Assembly (NCBI RefSeq): GCF_900099895.1
Contig: NZ_FNDY01000031.1
Span: 1 to 54,184, forward strand
From: Paenibacillus naphthalenovorans
Lineage (GTDB): Bacteria; Bacillota; Bacilli; Paenibacillales; NBRC-103111
Reading direction: 5' to 3'
Length of the DNA: 54,184 nt
Shown: positions 1-11,830 of the stretch, piece by piece
How the letters are laid out: every line of letters starts with the position of its first letter
How positions within the stretch are numbered: position 1 is the stretch's first letter
Program-made: the position numbers and the translations under genes
Notes under the pieces: generated by a model
What the model was told of the DNA's origin: nothing
What the model saw: only the letters and a program-made list of their open reading frames with translations
Databases searched by the model: none

Positions 1-126
1 GTGTGTTGTGCGCAAACATCACTTTACCAAGGGAGAAGCTCTTTTTCTATATCCGCTTTTTCCAATTCCTACACCCACGGAGATTTTACACTAACGGAAT
101 GCTTCGGAACGAAGATTCGCGGTCTA

Positions 127-155
127 TTGACAAGCGATGTCGAACGTGGGATAAT
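127..155 (+). promoter_or_regulatory. Sigma-A-type promoter of the pyr operon
   Basis: A perfect -35 box TTGACA (127-132) and a near-perfect -10 box GATAAT (150-155) are separated by exactly 17 bases. It lies just ahead of the PyrR-binding leader, so the transcript would begin near 162 and carry the attenuator. The match is strong by eye. No transcript start is known. Confidence 0.85.
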
Positions 156-182
156 TCTTTTTAACTGAATAGCACCTTTAAT

Positions 183-209
183 TTCAGTCCCGTGAGGCTG
201 GCAAGGTGA
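183..209 (+). promoter_or_regulatory. PyrR-binding anti-antiterminator in the pyr leader
   Basis: The leader contains TTCAGTCCCGTGAGGCTGG followed by CAAGG. This has the conserved CAGTCC and GAGGCTG elements of the RNA hairpin bound by UMP-loaded PyrR in Bacillales. Binding favours the downstream terminator at 309-334 and lowers pyr expression when uridine nucleotides are plentiful. This is established for the family and inferred here from the motif and its position. Confidence 0.9.
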
Positions 210-288
210 ACGATGAATATGAACGGTCTATCCGGAGCGTGCTGCGGCAGATAAATTCGGGTGAAGTATACCCGCATCCGGAGGCTGA

Positions 289-1853
<1,565 letters not shown>

Positions 1854-1876
1854 AAATACACGATGCGGAGGTACCG

Positions 1877-3160
1877 ATGGGAATCTGGATTCTGAACGCT
1901 GCAGTATTGAATGGCGGCAATGAACTGGCGGCAAAGCATGTTCTTGTGGAAGGAAATCAAATTGAGCGCATCATAGAAGCAGGTACGGCGCCTGACACCT
2001 CAGGGCATACGGTCATCGACGCGCAAGGCAAGTTTCTCGCACCCGGGCTGATCGACATGCACGTGCATTTGCGTGAACCGGGCTTTGAGTATAAAGAAAC
2101 GATTGCGACAGGAACGCGTTCGGCGGCGCGGGGCGGTTTTACGACCATTGCCTGCATGCCGAATACGCGGCCGGTGACCGACACGGTGGAAACTTTGAAA
2201 TACGTGCTGAACAAGGCTGAAACCGAAGGGGTTGTGCGCGTACTGCCTTATGCCTGCATCACGAAAAATGAGCTGGGCCGCGAGCTGACGGATTTCGAAG
2301 CGCTGAAAGCGGCTGGCGCGATCGGCTTCACCGACGACGGGGTCGGGGTACAAAGCGCTCAGATGATGAAGGACGCCATGGCCAAAGCGGCTTCGATCGG
2401 AATGCCGATCATCGCGCATTGCGAGGACAACACCCTGGTGGAGGGAGCGGCCGTAAGCGAGGGAGCGTTCGCTCGCAAGCACGGGCTGAAGGGCATTCCG
2501 AACGAATCGGAAGCCATTCATGTGGGCCGCGATATTCTTCTGGCCGAAGCGACAGGGGTTCATTACCACGTATGCCATGTGAGCACGGAGCAATCCGTTC
2601 GCTTGATCCGTCAAGCCAAGCAGATCGGCATCAAAGTAACGGCGGAGGTTTGTCCGCACCATCTGCTGCTCTCCGACGAAGACATTCCGGACAGCATGGA
2701 CGCCAATTGGAAGATGAATCCTCCGCTGCGTACGCCTCGTGACGTGCGGGCTTGTATCGAGGGCCTCGTGGACGGTACGATCGATATCGTGGTAACCGAC
2801 CACGCTCCGCACAGCGAAGAAGAAAAGGCGCGCGGGATGCAGCTGGCGCCGTTCGGTATCGTCGGCTTTGAAACAGCCTTTCCGCTTCTTTATACGAAGT
2901 TCGTAGCGACAGGCGAATGGACGCTGCAGTTCCTGGTGGACAAGATGACCAGGCTTCCGGCGGAAGTGTTCGGACTGCCTTGGGGCATATTGGAGGCCGG
3001 CCGGACGGCGGACCTGACGCTGATCGATTTGGAGACGGAGAAGGAAGTGAACCCTGCGGAATTTGAAACCAAGGGCCGCAACACCCCGTTTACCGGCTGG
3101 AAGCTTAAGGGCTGGCCGGCGATGACCATGGTGGAAGGCAAAGTGGTATGGTCGGAGTGA
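1877..3160 (+). CDS. pyrC: Dihydroorotase
   Basis: Dihydroorotase (427 residues with this start) cyclises N-carbamoyl-aspartate to dihydroorotate. It is a zinc amidohydrolase: the metal motif DMHVHLREPG has His62 and His64, and later histidines are in AHCEDN and HVCHVST. The catalytic Asp is in VTDHAPH. An upstream TTG at 1850 overlaps pyrB and keeps the frame open. However, the ATG at 1877 has GCGGAGGT at 1865-1872, 4 bases before it, and gives the usual N-terminus, so I prefer 1877. The protein is the long, class I type found in Gram-positive pyr operons. Confidence 0.94.
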   Translation: MGIWILNAAVLNGGNELAAKHVLVEGNQIERIIEAGTAPDTSGHTVIDAQGKFLAPGLIDMHVHLREPGFEYKETIATGTRSAARGGFTTIACMPNTRPVTDTVETLKYVLNKAETEGVVRVLPYACITKNELGRELTDFEALKAAGAIGFTDDGVGVQSAQMMKDAMAKAASIGMPIIAHCEDNTLVEGAAVSEGAFARKHGLKGIPNESEAIHVGRDILLAEATGVHYHVCHVSTEQSVRLIRQAKQIGIKVTAEVCPHHLLLSDEDIPDSMDANWKMNPPLRTPRDVRACIEGLVDGTIDIVVTDHAPHSEEEKARGMQLAPFGIVGFETAFPLLYTKFVATGEWTLQFLVDKMTRLPAEVFGLPWGILEAGRTADLTLIDLETEKEVNPAEFETKGRNTPFTGWKLKGWPAMTMVEGKVVWSE

Positions 3161-3216
3161 GGTTTATGGGTTTACAAGTACTTACGAACACAGCAGAATG
3201 AAGGAGTTGACCAGAC

Positions 3217-4395
3217 ATGCAGGCTAGATTGTTGTTGGAAGACGGTACGCTGTTTACCGGTAAAGCATTCGGAAGCACCGGCGACTCGGTAGGCGAGGTC
3301 GTTTTTAATACAGGGATTACAGGATATCAAGAGGTTCTTTCCGATCCGTCCTATTGCGGACAGATCGTGACGATGACCTATCCGCTGATCGGCAACTACG
3401 GCATTACGCGGGACGATTTTGAATCGATTCGCCCGTATGTTCATGGATTTGTCGTCCGTGAGCATGAGACAGTGCCGAGCAACTGGAGAGCGGAATATAC
3501 GATCGACAGCCTGCTTAAGGAATACGGCATTCCCGGAATCAGCGGCATCGATACGCGGATGCTGACCCGCCGTATCCGTCATCATGGCGCAATGAAGGGC
3601 ATTTTGACGACATCCAACAAGCGTGTGGAAGAGCTGCTGGAGCAGTTGAAAGCTGCACCGTTGATGACCGATCAGGTATCCCGCGTATCCACCAAAAGCG
3701 TGTACAGCGCACCGGGGACGAAAGAACGTATCGTGCTTGTAGACTTCGGTTCGAAGAGCGGCATTCTGCGCGATCTGACCAAGCGCGGCTGCGATGTGGT
3801 CGTGGTGCCGCAGGACACGACAGCCGATCAAATCCGCCGCCTCGCGCCGGACGGCATTATGCTGTCCAACGGCCCCGGAAATCCGAAGGATGTACCGCAT
3901 GCCGTCCAGATGATTTCCGAGCTGATCGGACAGTTTCCGATTTTCGGCATCTGTCTGGGTCATCAGCTCATTGCGCTGGCCAGCGGAGCCGACACCGAAA
4001 AGCTCAAGTTCGGGCATCGCGGCGGGAACCATCCGGTTAAGGATTTGAAGTCCGGCCGGTGCTACATTACTTCACAAAACCATGGATATACGGTAAAGGA
4101 AGATTCCATCAGCGGTACGGACCTGGAAGTGACGCATATCAACAACAACGACCGTACGATCGAAGGCCTGCGTCATAAAAAGCATCCGGTCTTCTCCGTG
4201 CAGTATCATCCGGAGGCGGCTCCCGGACCGTTTGACTCCAGCTATCTGTTCGACGATTTTCTGGACATGATCCGTGAACATAAGAAGAACCATCCGCCGG
4301 TACCGCGCCAGGCGCAAATTGCAGCGGCTTATCAGGCGGGCGGCGCCAAATCCGCTTCCGCATCGAAAGGAGAACTGCACTATGCCGAGAAATAA
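3217..4395 (+). CDS. carA: Carbamoyl-phosphate synthase, small (glutaminase) subunit
   Basis: This 392-residue subunit hydrolyses glutamine and channels ammonia to CarB. The N-terminal CPSase small-chain domain ([13 protein letters not shown] near residue 28) precedes a class I glutamine amidotransferase domain. The nucleophile Cys246 lies in GICLGHQ, and the His/Glu of the triad lie in YHPEAAPGP. The ATG at 3217 follows AAGGAG. About 25 residues beyond the last conserved block form an Ala/Lys-rich tail that overlaps the start of carB by 14 bases. Its place inside the pyr operon indicates the pyrimidine-controlled isoform (pyrAA in Bacillus naming). Confidence 0.95.
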   Translation: MQARLLLEDGTLFTGKAFGSTGDSVGEVVFNTGITGYQEVLSDPSYCGQIVTMTYPLIGNYGITRDDFESIRPYVHGFVVREHETVPSNWRAEYTIDSLLKEYGIPGISGIDTRMLTRRIRHHGAMKGILTTSNKRVEELLEQLKAAPLMTDQVSRVSTKSVYSAPGTKERIVLVDFGSKSGILRDLTKRGCDVVVVPQDTTADQIRRLAPDGIMLSNGPGNPKDVPHAVQMISELIGQFPIFGICLGHQLIALASGADTEKLKFGHRGGNHPVKDLKSGRCYITSQNHGYTVKEDSISGTDLEVTHINNNDRTIEGLRHKKHPVFSVQYHPEAAPGPFDSSYLFDDFLDMIREHKKNHPPVPRQAQIAAAYQAGGAKSASASKGELHYAEK

Positions 4396-7300
4396 TGACC
4401 TCAAGAAAATACTTGTGATCGGCTCCGGGCCGATCGTGATCGGACAAGCGGCCGAGTTCGACTATGCCGGTACGCAGGCCTGTCAGGCGCTGAAAGAAGA
4501 GGGCTATGAAGTTGTCCTTATCAACAGTAACCCGGCCACCATCATGACCGACACCAACATGGCCGACAAAGTATATATCGAACCCATTACGCTTGATTTT
4601 GTCACTCAAATCATTCGTCAGGAGCGGCCGGACGGCCTGCTGCCGACGCTGGGCGGCCAAACGGGCCTCAACATGGCTGTGGAGCTGGCGCGCGCAGGCG
4701 TGCTGGAGCGCGAGAACGTAAAGCTGCTCGGAACGCAGCTGACGGCCATCGAGAAGGCCGAGGACCGCGACTTGTTCCGTGATCTGATGCGCGAGCTGGA
4801 ACAGCCGGTGCCGGACAGCACGATTGTTACGACCGTGGAGGAAGCCGTTGATTTCGCGAACGATATCGGCTATCCGATCATCGTACGTCCGGCCTACACG
4901 CTAGGCGGTACGGGCGGCGGAATTTGCGCGAGCGAGGAGGAACTCGTCGAGACGGTATCCTCCGGCATTCGCTACAGCCCGATCGGCCAATGTCTGATTG
5001 AGAAAAGCATCGCGGGCATGAAAGAAGTGGAGTATGAAGTCATGCGTGATGCGAACGACAACTGTATCGTCGTCTGCAACATGGAGAACTTCGACCCGGT
5101 AGGCGTACATACCGGCGACAGCATCGTCGTGGCGCCGAGCCAAACGCTCTCCGACCGCGAGTACCAAATGCTCCGCTCGGCATCGCTAAAAATCATCCGC
5201 GCCCTGAACATCGAAGGCGGATGCAACGTACAGTTTGCGCTTGACCCGCACAGCTATCAATACTATGTGATCGAAGTCAATCCCCGGGTTAGCCGCTCGT
5301 CGGCGCTTGCGTCAAAAGCGACCGGCTATCCGATTGCCAAAATGGCGGCCAAAATTGCCGTGGGGTACACGCTGGACGAAATCGTGAACCCGGTAACGGG
5401 ACAAACCTATGCTTGCTTTGAGCCGACGCTCGACTATATCGTATCCAAAATCCCCCGCTGGCCGTTCGATAAGTTCACGTCGGCCAACCGGAAGCTCGGT
5501 ACGCAGATGAAAGCTACGGGTGAGGTTATGGCGATTGGCCGGACGTTCGAAGAATCGATTCATAAAGCGATCCGTTCCCTGGAAATCGGCGTACACCGCC
5601 TTTATTTGAAGGAGACCGACAAGCTGGATAAAGAGGTGCTGGATCAGCGCCTGGCGAAGCCCGACGATGAGCGTATCTTCCTGATCGCGGAGGCGCTGCG
5701 CCGCGGCTACACCGTACAGCAGCTGCATGATCTTACGAAGGTGGACTGGTGGTTCCTGCACAAGCTGGAAGGCTTGATCCAATTCGAGGCCGAGCTGCTG
5801 CAGCCTGAGCTTTCGGAAGAGCTGCTGCGCGAAGCGAAGCGCAAAGGCTTTACGGACCGCGCGATCGCGGAGATCAGAAGCCAGGCGGACCAAGGACTGA
5901 ATCTGACGAAGGAAGCGGACGTTCGCGCTTACCGTCTCGGCCTGAATATCAAGCCGGTATACAAGATGGTGGATACGTGCGCGGCCGAGTTCGAAGCGAC
6001 GACACCTTACTACTACTCGACCTACGAAACGGAAGACGAAGTGAAAGAGACGACGAAGCAAAAGGTCGTCGTTCTGGGCTCCGGTCCGATCCGGATCGGC
6101 CAAGGCATCGAGTTCGACTACTCGACCGTGCATGCCGTATGGGCGATCCAGAAAGCAGGCTATGAAGCGGTCATCATTAACAACAATCCCGAAACCGTAT
6201 CGACGGACTTTAATACCTCCGACCGTCTGTATTTCGAGCCGTTGTTCTTTGAAGACGTGATGAACGTGATCGAGCGCGAGCAGCCGATCGGCGTGATCGT
6301 TCAGTTCGGCGGTCAAACCGCGATTAACCTGGCGGCTCCGCTGGCCAAAGCCGGCGTGCGCATTCTGGGTACCGATCTGGAAAGCATTGATGCGGCGGAA
6401 GACCGCAAAAAGTTCGAGGCGCTTCTGCGCTCGCTGGAGATCGCGCAGCCTCCCGGCGGTACGGTAACCTCCGTAGACCAGGCGGTGGGCATGGCATCGA
6501 AATTCGGTTATCCGGTGCTCGTACGCCCGTCCTATGTGCTTGGCGGCCGTGCGATGGAAATCGTGTACTCCGACGAGGAGCTGCTGAGCTATATGGAATA
6601 TGCGGTTAAAATCAATCCGGAGCATCCGGTTCTGATCGACCGGTACATGCTCGGCAAAGAAGTGGAAGTCGACGCGATCTGCGACAAAGAAACCGTACTG
6701 ATTCCAGGCATCATGGAGCATGTCGAAAGAGCGGGCGTTCACTCGGGCGACTCGATTGCGGTATATCCTCCGCAGACGGTTTCCGAAGAGCTGAAGCAAA
6801 AAATTATCGAGATCACCACCAAGATTGCCAGAGGCTTAAACGTTGTCGGGCTTGTTAATATACAGTTCGTCATCTATCAAGGCGAAGTCTATGTGATCGA
6901 GGTTAACCCGCGTTCCTCGAGGACGGTGCCGTTCTTGAGCAAAGTAACGAATATTCCGATGGCCAACGTGGCGACTCGCGTCATCATGGGCGAGAAGCTG
7001 GCCGATATGGGCTATCAAACCGGATTGTGGCCGGAGGATGATTATGTATCGGTGAAGGTACCGGTGTTCTCCTTTGCCAAGCTGCGCCGCGTAGACACGA
7101 CGCTAGGACCGGAGATGAAATCGACCGGTGAAGTGATGGGCCGTGACAAAACGTTCGCCAAAGCCCTGTATAAAGGCTTGATCGGCTCCGGCATGAAGGT
7201 TCCGCCGACCGGCGCGATTATTGCGACGATCGCCGATAAGGATAAAGAAGAAGCAACGGCCATCCTCCGCTCCTTCGAACGGCTCGGCTATCGGATTGTG

Positions 7301-7597
7301 GCTACGGGCGGAACCGCGAAGGCGCTTGAGGCGGCCGGGCTGAAGGTGACCCGTGTGAACAAGCTGAGCGAAGGCTCGCCGAACATTCTGGATCTGATTC
7401 GTAACGGGGAAGCGCACTTTGTGGTCAACACGCTGACCAAAGGCAAAACGCCGGAGCGCGACGGATTCCGTATCCGCCGCGAGGCGGTAGAGAACGGCGT
7501 GGTGTGTATGACGTCGCTTGATACGGTAAGCGCGCTGCTGCATGTGCTGGAGTCCATCTACTTCCAATCCACGGCTATGCCGGTGTCTCAAGCCTGA
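4382..7597 (+). CDS. carB: Carbamoyl-phosphate synthase, large subunit
   Basis: CarB (1071 residues) makes carbamoyl phosphate from bicarbonate, ammonia and two ATP. The duplicated architecture is visible. The N-terminal half starts with [22 protein letters not shown] and the second half with [20 protein letters not shown] (near residue 562). Each half is followed by an ATP-grasp domain with a VIEVNPRxSRS/T motif. The C-terminal MGS-like allosteric domain (ATGGTAKAL region) is complete. The ATG at 4382 has GAAAGGAG upstream, and starts further back only extend into carA. It is the last gene before an unusual hairpin and pyrF. Confidence 0.96.
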   Translation: MPRNNDLKKILVIGSGPIVIGQAAEFDYAGTQACQALKEEGYEVVLINSNPATIMTDTNMADKVYIEPITLDFVTQIIRQERPDGLLPTLGGQTGLNMAVELARAGVLERENVKLLGTQLTAIEKAEDRDLFRDLMRELEQPVPDSTIVTTVEEAVDFANDIGYPIIVRPAYTLGGTGGGICASEEELVETVSSGIRYSPIGQCLIEKSIAGMKEVEYEVMRDANDNCIVVCNMENFDPVGVHTGDSIVVAPSQTLSDREYQMLRSASLKIIRALNIEGGCNVQFALDPHSYQYYVIEVNPRVSRSSALASKATGYPIAKMAAKIAVGYTLDEIVNPVTGQTYACFEPTLDYIVSKIPRWPFDKFTSANRKLGTQMKATGEVMAIGRTFEESIHKAIRSLEIGVHRLYLKETDKLDKEVLDQRLAKPDDERIFLIAEALRRGYTVQQLHDLTKVDWWFLHKLEGLIQFEAELLQPELSEELLREAKRKGFTDRAIAEIRSQADQGLNLTKEADVRAYRLGLNIKPVYKMVDTCAAEFEATTPYYYSTYETEDEVKETTKQKVVVLGSGPIRIGQGIEFDYSTVHAVWAIQKAGYEAVIINNNPETVSTDFNTSDRLYFEPLFFEDVMNVIEREQPIGVIVQFGGQTAINLAAPLAKAGVRILGTDLESIDAAEDRKKFEALLRSLEIAQPPGGTVTSVDQAVGMASKFGYPVLVRPSYVLGGRAMEIVYSDEELLSYMEYAVKINPEHPVLIDRYMLGKEVEVDAICDKETVLIPGIMEHVERAGVHSGDSIAVYPPQTVSEELKQKIIEITTKIARGLNVVGLVNIQFVIYQGEVYVIEVNPRSSRTVPFLSKVTNIPMANVATRVIMGEKLADMGYQTGLWPEDDYVSVKVPVFSFAKLRRVDTTLGPEMKSTGEVMGRDKTFAKALYKGLIGSGMKVPPTGAIIATIADKDKEEATAILRSFERLGYRIVATGGTAKALEAAGLKVTRVNKLSEGSPNILDLIRNGEAHFVVNTLTKGKTPERDGFRIRREAVENGVVCMTSLDTVSALLHVLESIYFQSTAMPVSQA

Positions 7598-7608
7598 CAC
7601 CATCCGGA

Positions 7609-7650
7609 ATTAGCACAGTGTCCCGCTGACTGCGGGGATGCTGTGCTAAT
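7609..7650 (+). repeat. Long hairpin between carB and pyrF
   Basis: ATTAGCACAG (7609-7618) and CTGTGCTAAT (7641-7650) are perfect inverted arms. Inside them CCCGC pairs with GCGGG around a 5-base loop, giving roughly 18 pairs with one bulge. No T-run follows, so this is not a classical terminator. It sits where pyrK-pyrD occur in B. subtilis. A role in partial termination, RNA processing or stabilising the upstream mRNA is possible but not shown. Confidence 0.75.
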
Positions 7651-7701
7651 CCCTTGATTGGGCTAAAAAACAGCTTCATTCTTGAACAGGAGGCGGGGAA
7701 C

Positions 7702-8418
7702 ATGGCGTTTGACAAGAATAAGGCAGAGCGAATCATGGTTGCGCTCGATTATGCCCATGCCCAACAGGCGGAAGCGCTGGTGAGCTCGCTTGCCGGCATT
7801 CCTTGCTATATGAAGGTGGGCATGCAGCTATTTTACAGCGCAGGCCCTTCCTTTGTCCAAAAGCTCAAGGATCAAGGCTACCATGTGTTTTTGGACCTCA
7901 AGATGCACGATATTCCAAATACGGTCAAGGGCGGCGCGGAAAGCATTACGAGGCTCGGTGTGGACATGTTCAACGTGCATGCGGCAGGCGGCAGGACCAT
8001 GATGGAAGCGGCGTTGGAAGGGGTAGACAAAGGGCTTCAAGCGGGCAACAGACCCGCAGTAATCGCGGTGACTCAATTGACGAGCACAAGCCTTGCGGTG
8101 ATGAATGAGGAGATCGGTATCGCAGGTACGGTGGAGGATGCCGTCCTGCGTTATGCCAAGCTGGCCCGGACGGCCGGCTTGAACGGAGTCGTGGCTTCCC
8201 CGTTGGAAGTGGTTCGGATCAAAGAGACATGCGGACCCGATTTTATGACCGTTACGCCCGGAATCCGTCCTGCAGGCGCGGATATCGGAGATCAGTCTCG
8301 TGTGATGACGCCTGCAGAGGCCTTTGCACAAGGAACGGATTTCATCGTTATCGGTCGCCCGATCACAGCGTCGCCGGACCCCAGAGGAGCGCTGGAAGCG
8401 ATTCTGGCCTCCGTATAG
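7702..8418 (+). CDS. pyrF: Orotidine 5'-phosphate decarboxylase
   Basis: This 238-residue enzyme decarboxylates OMP to UMP, the last step of the pathway. The catalytic motif FLDLKMHDIPNTV is near residue 58, with the Asp-Lys-His-Asp catalytic network of the family. The C-terminal phosphate-binding motif is VTPGIRPAG, followed by FIVIGRPIT. The ATG at 7702 has AGGAGGCGGGG just upstream. An ATG 48 bases earlier has no ribosome site and overlaps the hairpin tail. It is followed by pyrE after about 48 bases. Confidence 0.95.
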   Translation: MAFDKNKAERIMVALDYAHAQQAEALVSSLAGIPCYMKVGMQLFYSAGPSFVQKLKDQGYHVFLDLKMHDIPNTVKGGAESITRLGVDMFNVHAAGGRTMMEAALEGVDKGLQAGNRPAVIAVTQLTSTSLAVMNEEIGIAGTVEDAVLRYAKLARTAGLNGVVASPLEVVRIKETCGPDFMTVTPGIRPAGADIGDQSRVMTPAEAFAQGTDFIVIGRPITASPDPRGALEAILASV

Positions 8419-8466
8419 GAAGAAGTCCGACCATATAAAGAACAAATGGAGAGGAATGATCTAAGC

Positions 8467-9117
8467 GTGCAACCCATTCGTACAAACCATGAGCTGGCAG
8501 AACGTATTGCTTCGGACCTGCTTGCGATCGGAGCCGTAGCGCTCCGTCCGAATCAGCCGTTCACCTGGACATCGGGACTGAAATCTCCGATCTATTGCGA
8601 CAACCGCCTGACGATTTCTTACCCTGAAATTCGCGAGCGGATTGCAGAAGGATTCGTTTCGCTGATCCGCGACAACTTCCCGGATGTGGAAGTCATTGCA
8701 GGAGCGGCGACCGGAGGAATTCCTCACGCCGCTTGGGTGGCCCAGAAGCTGAATCTGCCGATGGTTTATGTCCGCGATAAGGCCAAGGGGCATGGCAAGG
8801 AAAATCTGATCGAAGGCTCCATTAAGCCGGGTCAAAAAACAGTCGTCATTGAGGATTTGATTTCCACGGGCGGCAGCTCGCTGAAAGTGGCGCTGGCCAT
8901 GAACGACGCCGGGGCACAGGCGCTTGGCGTGCTTGGCATTTTCTCCTACCAATTCGACAAGGCAAAAGAAGCCTTCGAAGGTGCCGGCATTCCTTTTGAA
9001 ACACTGACGAATTATACGACGCTGCTGGACGTTGCGCTGAAGGCGGGCAGCATCCGGGAGCAGGACCTGCAGGCGCTTAAAGCATGGCGGAGCAATCCTG
9101 CGGAATACGGGAAATAA
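8467..9117 (+). CDS. pyrE: Orotate phosphoribosyltransferase
   Basis: OPRTase (216 residues with this start) converts orotate and PRPP to OMP. The PRPP loop TVVIEDLISTGGSS is near residue 122, and the flexible catalytic loop KAKGHGKENLIEG precedes it. The FTWTSGLKSPIYCDNR N-terminal substrate segment is typical. The start is uncertain: an in-frame ATG at 8446 overlaps the only good Shine-Dalgarno (GGAGAGG, 8448-8454). I therefore choose the GTG at 8467, 12 bases after it. It is the last pyr gene and is followed by a strong hairpin. Confidence 0.93.
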   Translation: MQPIRTNHELAERIASDLLAIGAVALRPNQPFTWTSGLKSPIYCDNRLTISYPEIRERIAEGFVSLIRDNFPDVEVIAGAATGGIPHAAWVAQKLNLPMVYVRDKAKGHGKENLIEGSIKPGQKTVVIEDLISTGGSSLKVALAMNDAGAQALGVLGIFSYQFDKAKEAFEGAGIPFETLTNYTTLLDVALKAGSIREQDLQALKAWRSNPAEYGK

Positions 9118-9192
9118 GCATAAAACTCCAGGTGACCCAGCTGTTTTAAGCCCTTATTAGTGTAGTGGACATTGAAAAATACCTGGGCAGCG

Positions 9193-9229
9193 AGCTGACG
9201 TCGGTATATAACCGGCGTCAGCTTGTTTA
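9193..9229 (+). terminator. Terminator of the pyr operon
   Basis: AGCTGACGTCGGT (9193-9205), loop ATATA, ACCGGCGTCAGCT (9211-9223) forms a 13-pair stem with one G-T pair, followed by TTGTTT. It is 75 bases after pyrE and faces the convergent germination operon. The T-run is interrupted, so efficiency is uncertain. Confidence 0.75.
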
Positions 9230-9277
9230 GTATGTGCGCAGCATGGGCGTCATCTTTACGGTGTCAGGTATGGGGGG

Positions 9278-10378
9278 TTACCTCCAGGACAACAATCGAT
9301 TTCTCACCCATGCCATGCAGAACAGCAGCCAGGGAACGATCACGAACATAGTCAAAACAGAAAGGGTTACGGACGTGGCTATCGCATGCGTCAATTCCTG
9401 AAAATTGGGTGCTACCCACATGCTCAACAAAACTAACAGAAAGCCTAACGGGAACACAATCGGTCGATAATCGGACAGGTTCATCCATTGGGAGGTGACA
9501 AGAACGGCCACATAAAAAAATACACAGATTTTCACAAACGCGCCCAACACCCAAATGGCCATGTACAGCGATTCCAAATGGGTGAGAAACTCGGCCAGGT
9601 CAATGTACCTCGCAAGGATCAGAAAGGGATAAGTAAAACTGCCTGTTAAATCCCCCAGAAGGAGCAGGGTCGACAGATTGGACACAACCAGTGTCAGTAT
9701 GATTATTAAAAAGGTAATCGAGATGCTTGTTTTCGCCTTTCTTTGATCAGCTACATAAGGAAGAAAAAACGATACAGTGATCAATTCGGCAAACCAGGTT
9801 TGCAGGACGAAAGCCCCCTCGATCGAAGGCCTGATCCCTTCTCCCATGATCGGAAGCATGTTTGAAAAACGCAGATCAGGAATGATCGGAACAATGATGA
9901 GTAAAAAAAAGGCGATAAAAACGGGAAGCAAGAGCTCGGAAAACCTTCCCACAATTTCCACGCCTCCGCGTACGGTTATGGCACATACCAGAACCATGCT
10001 GCCCGACACTACGATGAGCGGGGTGTTGAGCAGGAATGCGCTGACCACGAATTCGCCGTATTCCCGTACGATAATTCCGTTGAGATACAAATAAAAGAAC
10101 GAGAACAGGATCCCTATGATTTTTCCGAGGAACCGGGTGACGATGCGTTCGCTTGCTTGGCTAATATTTAGGCCGGGATACATGTTATGGAGCCGCAGCG
10201 CGACATAAACGGCAATCAACCCGCTAAAAGCCCATATCGGGGAAATCCACAGATCCTGTTTCGCAAATTTGTACGTAATCGTGGGGGCGGTGAGAATCGC
10301 GGTAGGGGTGGTGGCCAAATACATCATCATTCCCAATTGTAAGGGGGAAATTCTCGTTTTTTCGGGCATCCTTCTCAT
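9278..10378 (-). CDS. Spore germinant receptor B subunit (GerAB/GerKB permease)
   Basis: This protein of 366 residues is an integral membrane protein of the endospore germination permease family (APC superfamily), with about ten hydrophobic segments. It begins with the family signature ISPLQLGMMMYLATTPTAIL. B subunits sit in the inner spore membrane and are thought to bind the germinant. The ATG at 10378 overlaps the stop of the preceding small gene (ATGA) and has AAGGAG 8 bases upstream. A further upstream in-frame ATG at 10399 lacks a site. It is the last gene of the operon. The ligand cannot be read from the sequence. Confidence 0.88.
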   Translation of the reverse strand: MRRMPEKTRISPLQLGMMMYLATTPTAILTAPTITYKFAKQDLWISPIWAFSGLIAVYVALRLHNMYPGLNISQASERIVTRFLGKIIGILFSFFYLYLNGIIVREYGEFVVSAFLLNTPLIVVSGSMVLVCAITVRGGVEIVGRFSELLLPVFIAFFLLIIVPIIPDLRFSNMLPIMGEGIRPSIEGAFVLQTWFAELITVSFFLPYVADQRKAKTSISITFLIIILTLVVSNLSTLLLLGDLTGSFTYPFLILARYIDLAEFLTHLESLYMAIWVLGAFVKICVFFYVAVLVTSQWMNLSDYRPIVFPLGFLLVLLSMWVAPNFQELTHAIATSVTLSVLTMFVIVPWLLFCMAWVRNRLLSWR

Positions 10379-10623
10379 CCGCTCCTTTCCATAGTCCATT
10401 TCTCTACAACGTTTACCAGCGGTTTGTACATGGCGTCAATGCATTGTGTGGGCCCTGGCGTTTCCGGATAGAAAACGAGCAAACAAGCCAGAATTCCTCC
10501 CAAAACGGTTAGTGCGGCAAAGGCGGTTTTTTCTTTTTTCATTTGCCTTTTCATCCTTGGCCATTCATACAGGGTCATACAAACCAAAACCGCTCCGATT
10601 CCCAAGACCTTCACCCATTCCAT
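10375..10623 (-). CDS. Small two-helix membrane protein, probable germinant receptor D subunit
   Basis: This 82-residue protein has two hydrophobic stretches (about residues 4-20 and 35-52) separated by a basic loop, RMKRQMKKEK. Small two-helix D subunits are known to be encoded within or next to GerA-type receptor operons of Bacillus. The size, topology and location between the C and B subunit genes fit that class, although I assign it on architecture rather than a signature motif. It is translationally coupled to the B subunit by a 4-base overlap and begins 6 bases after the C subunit stop. Confidence 0.7.
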   Translation of the reverse strand: MEWVKVLGIGAVLVCMTLYEWPRMKRQMKKEKTAFAALTVLGGILACLLVFYPETPGPTQCIDAMYKPLVNVVEKWTMERSG

Positions 10624-10629
10624 TTTTTC

Positions 10630-11814
10630 TCACTCCTGTTTCGACTTGAAAATGTTTTTGCCTGTCATTCCCGGTCTGTATATTTTAGGCTCCGTCTCCA
10701 GCATGACTTTCAGATTTGGGTAGATGTCGTCCCAGCGATTCTTGTTTCGATTCCATTCTTTTGGATAATTGCGGTAAAAAGCATCGGCAAAACCGAATAT
10801 GTCGGCTTTCATTTCTTTCTGCGCTTGTGTCAGGGCCATGTGCACACGATGCTCAATACCGGTCGCCAATTCGGTTTCCAGCTCTTTGATATACTTTGGA
10901 TCGGCAAGATCCAGGCCCGTTGTATTTTCAATGATGTCGTCCTGGGTGTCAATTCGGACGGTGATGCTCCAGTCGTCCCCATGAATATGCGGAACCAATT
11001 CCGTATGGCTCCTCAGCAGTTGGAAGGAAACATAGCCTTTGGCGTTTTTCGGGGAAATGGTCGTGGTAGCCCTTTTTATTTCGTTTCTCAGCCACAAGAT
11101 CCCCCGGGTTGTGCTGTCGTTCATACGCCCGACCATTTTCCCGTTTTTTAATATGCCCGTTCCATTCAGAAACGGGAACGCCTCCTGCATTCCTTGTTTC
11201 GGTTTGATTTCCACCAATGGAATGACGGCCGCCCTGGCTCTGCCGGCCATCATTTGCATCAGATCTTTCATCGTGATATTCAGTCCGATTCGCGACTCGG
11301 CCATTGACCGCAGCCCTTTGGCAATTGAGCGTTCAATAGGGGGGTCAAGCTGCAGCACATCTTTCGCCGACCCTTTGCTGATGAATACTTGTATGCGTTC
11401 CCTCGGAGAGGGGTGACGCGTAAAAAATTCCATCGGTTCGGCAAGTCCTTCTTTCGCCAATCTTTCCCCAATAATGAGCACCTCGGCCTGCCCCCAAAAC
11501 ACTTTGCGGGTGAGCACTTGCTGCAATTGGGCAACCGAAGCCGCCATGGTCAGTCCTTTCACCGATCGTACGATCGACAGTCCGGTCCCCCCGCTATCGG
11601 CGGAGAACCCTCCCATCTGTTGAGAAGATGAAGGTGACGTAAGATATATTTTGACAGACAGCTCCAATTGGCGATCTTCCGTCCAATCCAAACCGACAGC
11701 TGTAATGATCGCCAAATTGTTCACTTCCGTACGGTCCCAACAGCCGGAAAGCCATAGTGCATGAATAGAAAGGAAAAAGAGGACAAAAACGCTTTTTCGT
11801 TTTGTTGTACGCAT
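10630..11814 (-). CDS. Spore germinant receptor C subunit lipoprotein (GerAC/GerKC)
   Basis: This 394-residue secreted lipoprotein has an N-terminal signal peptide ending in the lipobox LSGC with acylated Cys25. It is followed directly by WDRTEVNNLAIITAVGLD, the diagnostic start of mature Ger(x)C proteins. It acts at the outer face of the inner spore membrane with the A and B subunits. The ATG at 11814 has AAGGGG about 7 bases upstream. A start at 11844 overlaps the end of the A subunit gene and would give an over-long n-region. The gene lies 16 bases after the A subunit gene. Confidence 0.9.
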   Translation of the reverse strand: MRTTKRKSVFVLFFLSIHALWLSGCWDRTEVNNLAIITAVGLDWTEDRQLELSVKIYLTSPSSSQQMGGFSADSGGTGLSIVRSVKGLTMAASVAQLQQVLTRKVFWGQAEVLIIGERLAKEGLAEPMEFFTRHPSPRERIQVFISKGSAKDVLQLDPPIERSIAKGLRSMAESRIGLNITMKDLMQMMAGRARAAVIPLVEIKPKQGMQEAFPFLNGTGILKNGKMVGRMNDSTTRGILWLRNEIKRATTTISPKNAKGYVSFQLLRSHTELVPHIHGDDWSITVRIDTQDDIIENTTGLDLADPKYIKELETELATGIEHRVHMALTQAQKEMKADIFGFADAFYRNYPKEWNRNKNRWDDIYPNLKVMLETEPKIYRPGMTGKNIFKSKQE

Positions 11815-11830
11815 GAAAATCCCCTTCCGA

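Noticed and set aside
4274..4381. N-terminal extension of carB by 36 codons
   Set aside because: The added Arg-rich residues are encoded inside carA, have no ribosome site, and CarB homologues begin at the downstream ATG.
5312..6799. Minus-strand open frame of 495 codons inside carB
   Set aside because: Lies entirely opposite the conserved carB gene, rich in Arg and His as expected from a shadow of GC-rich codons; no family features.
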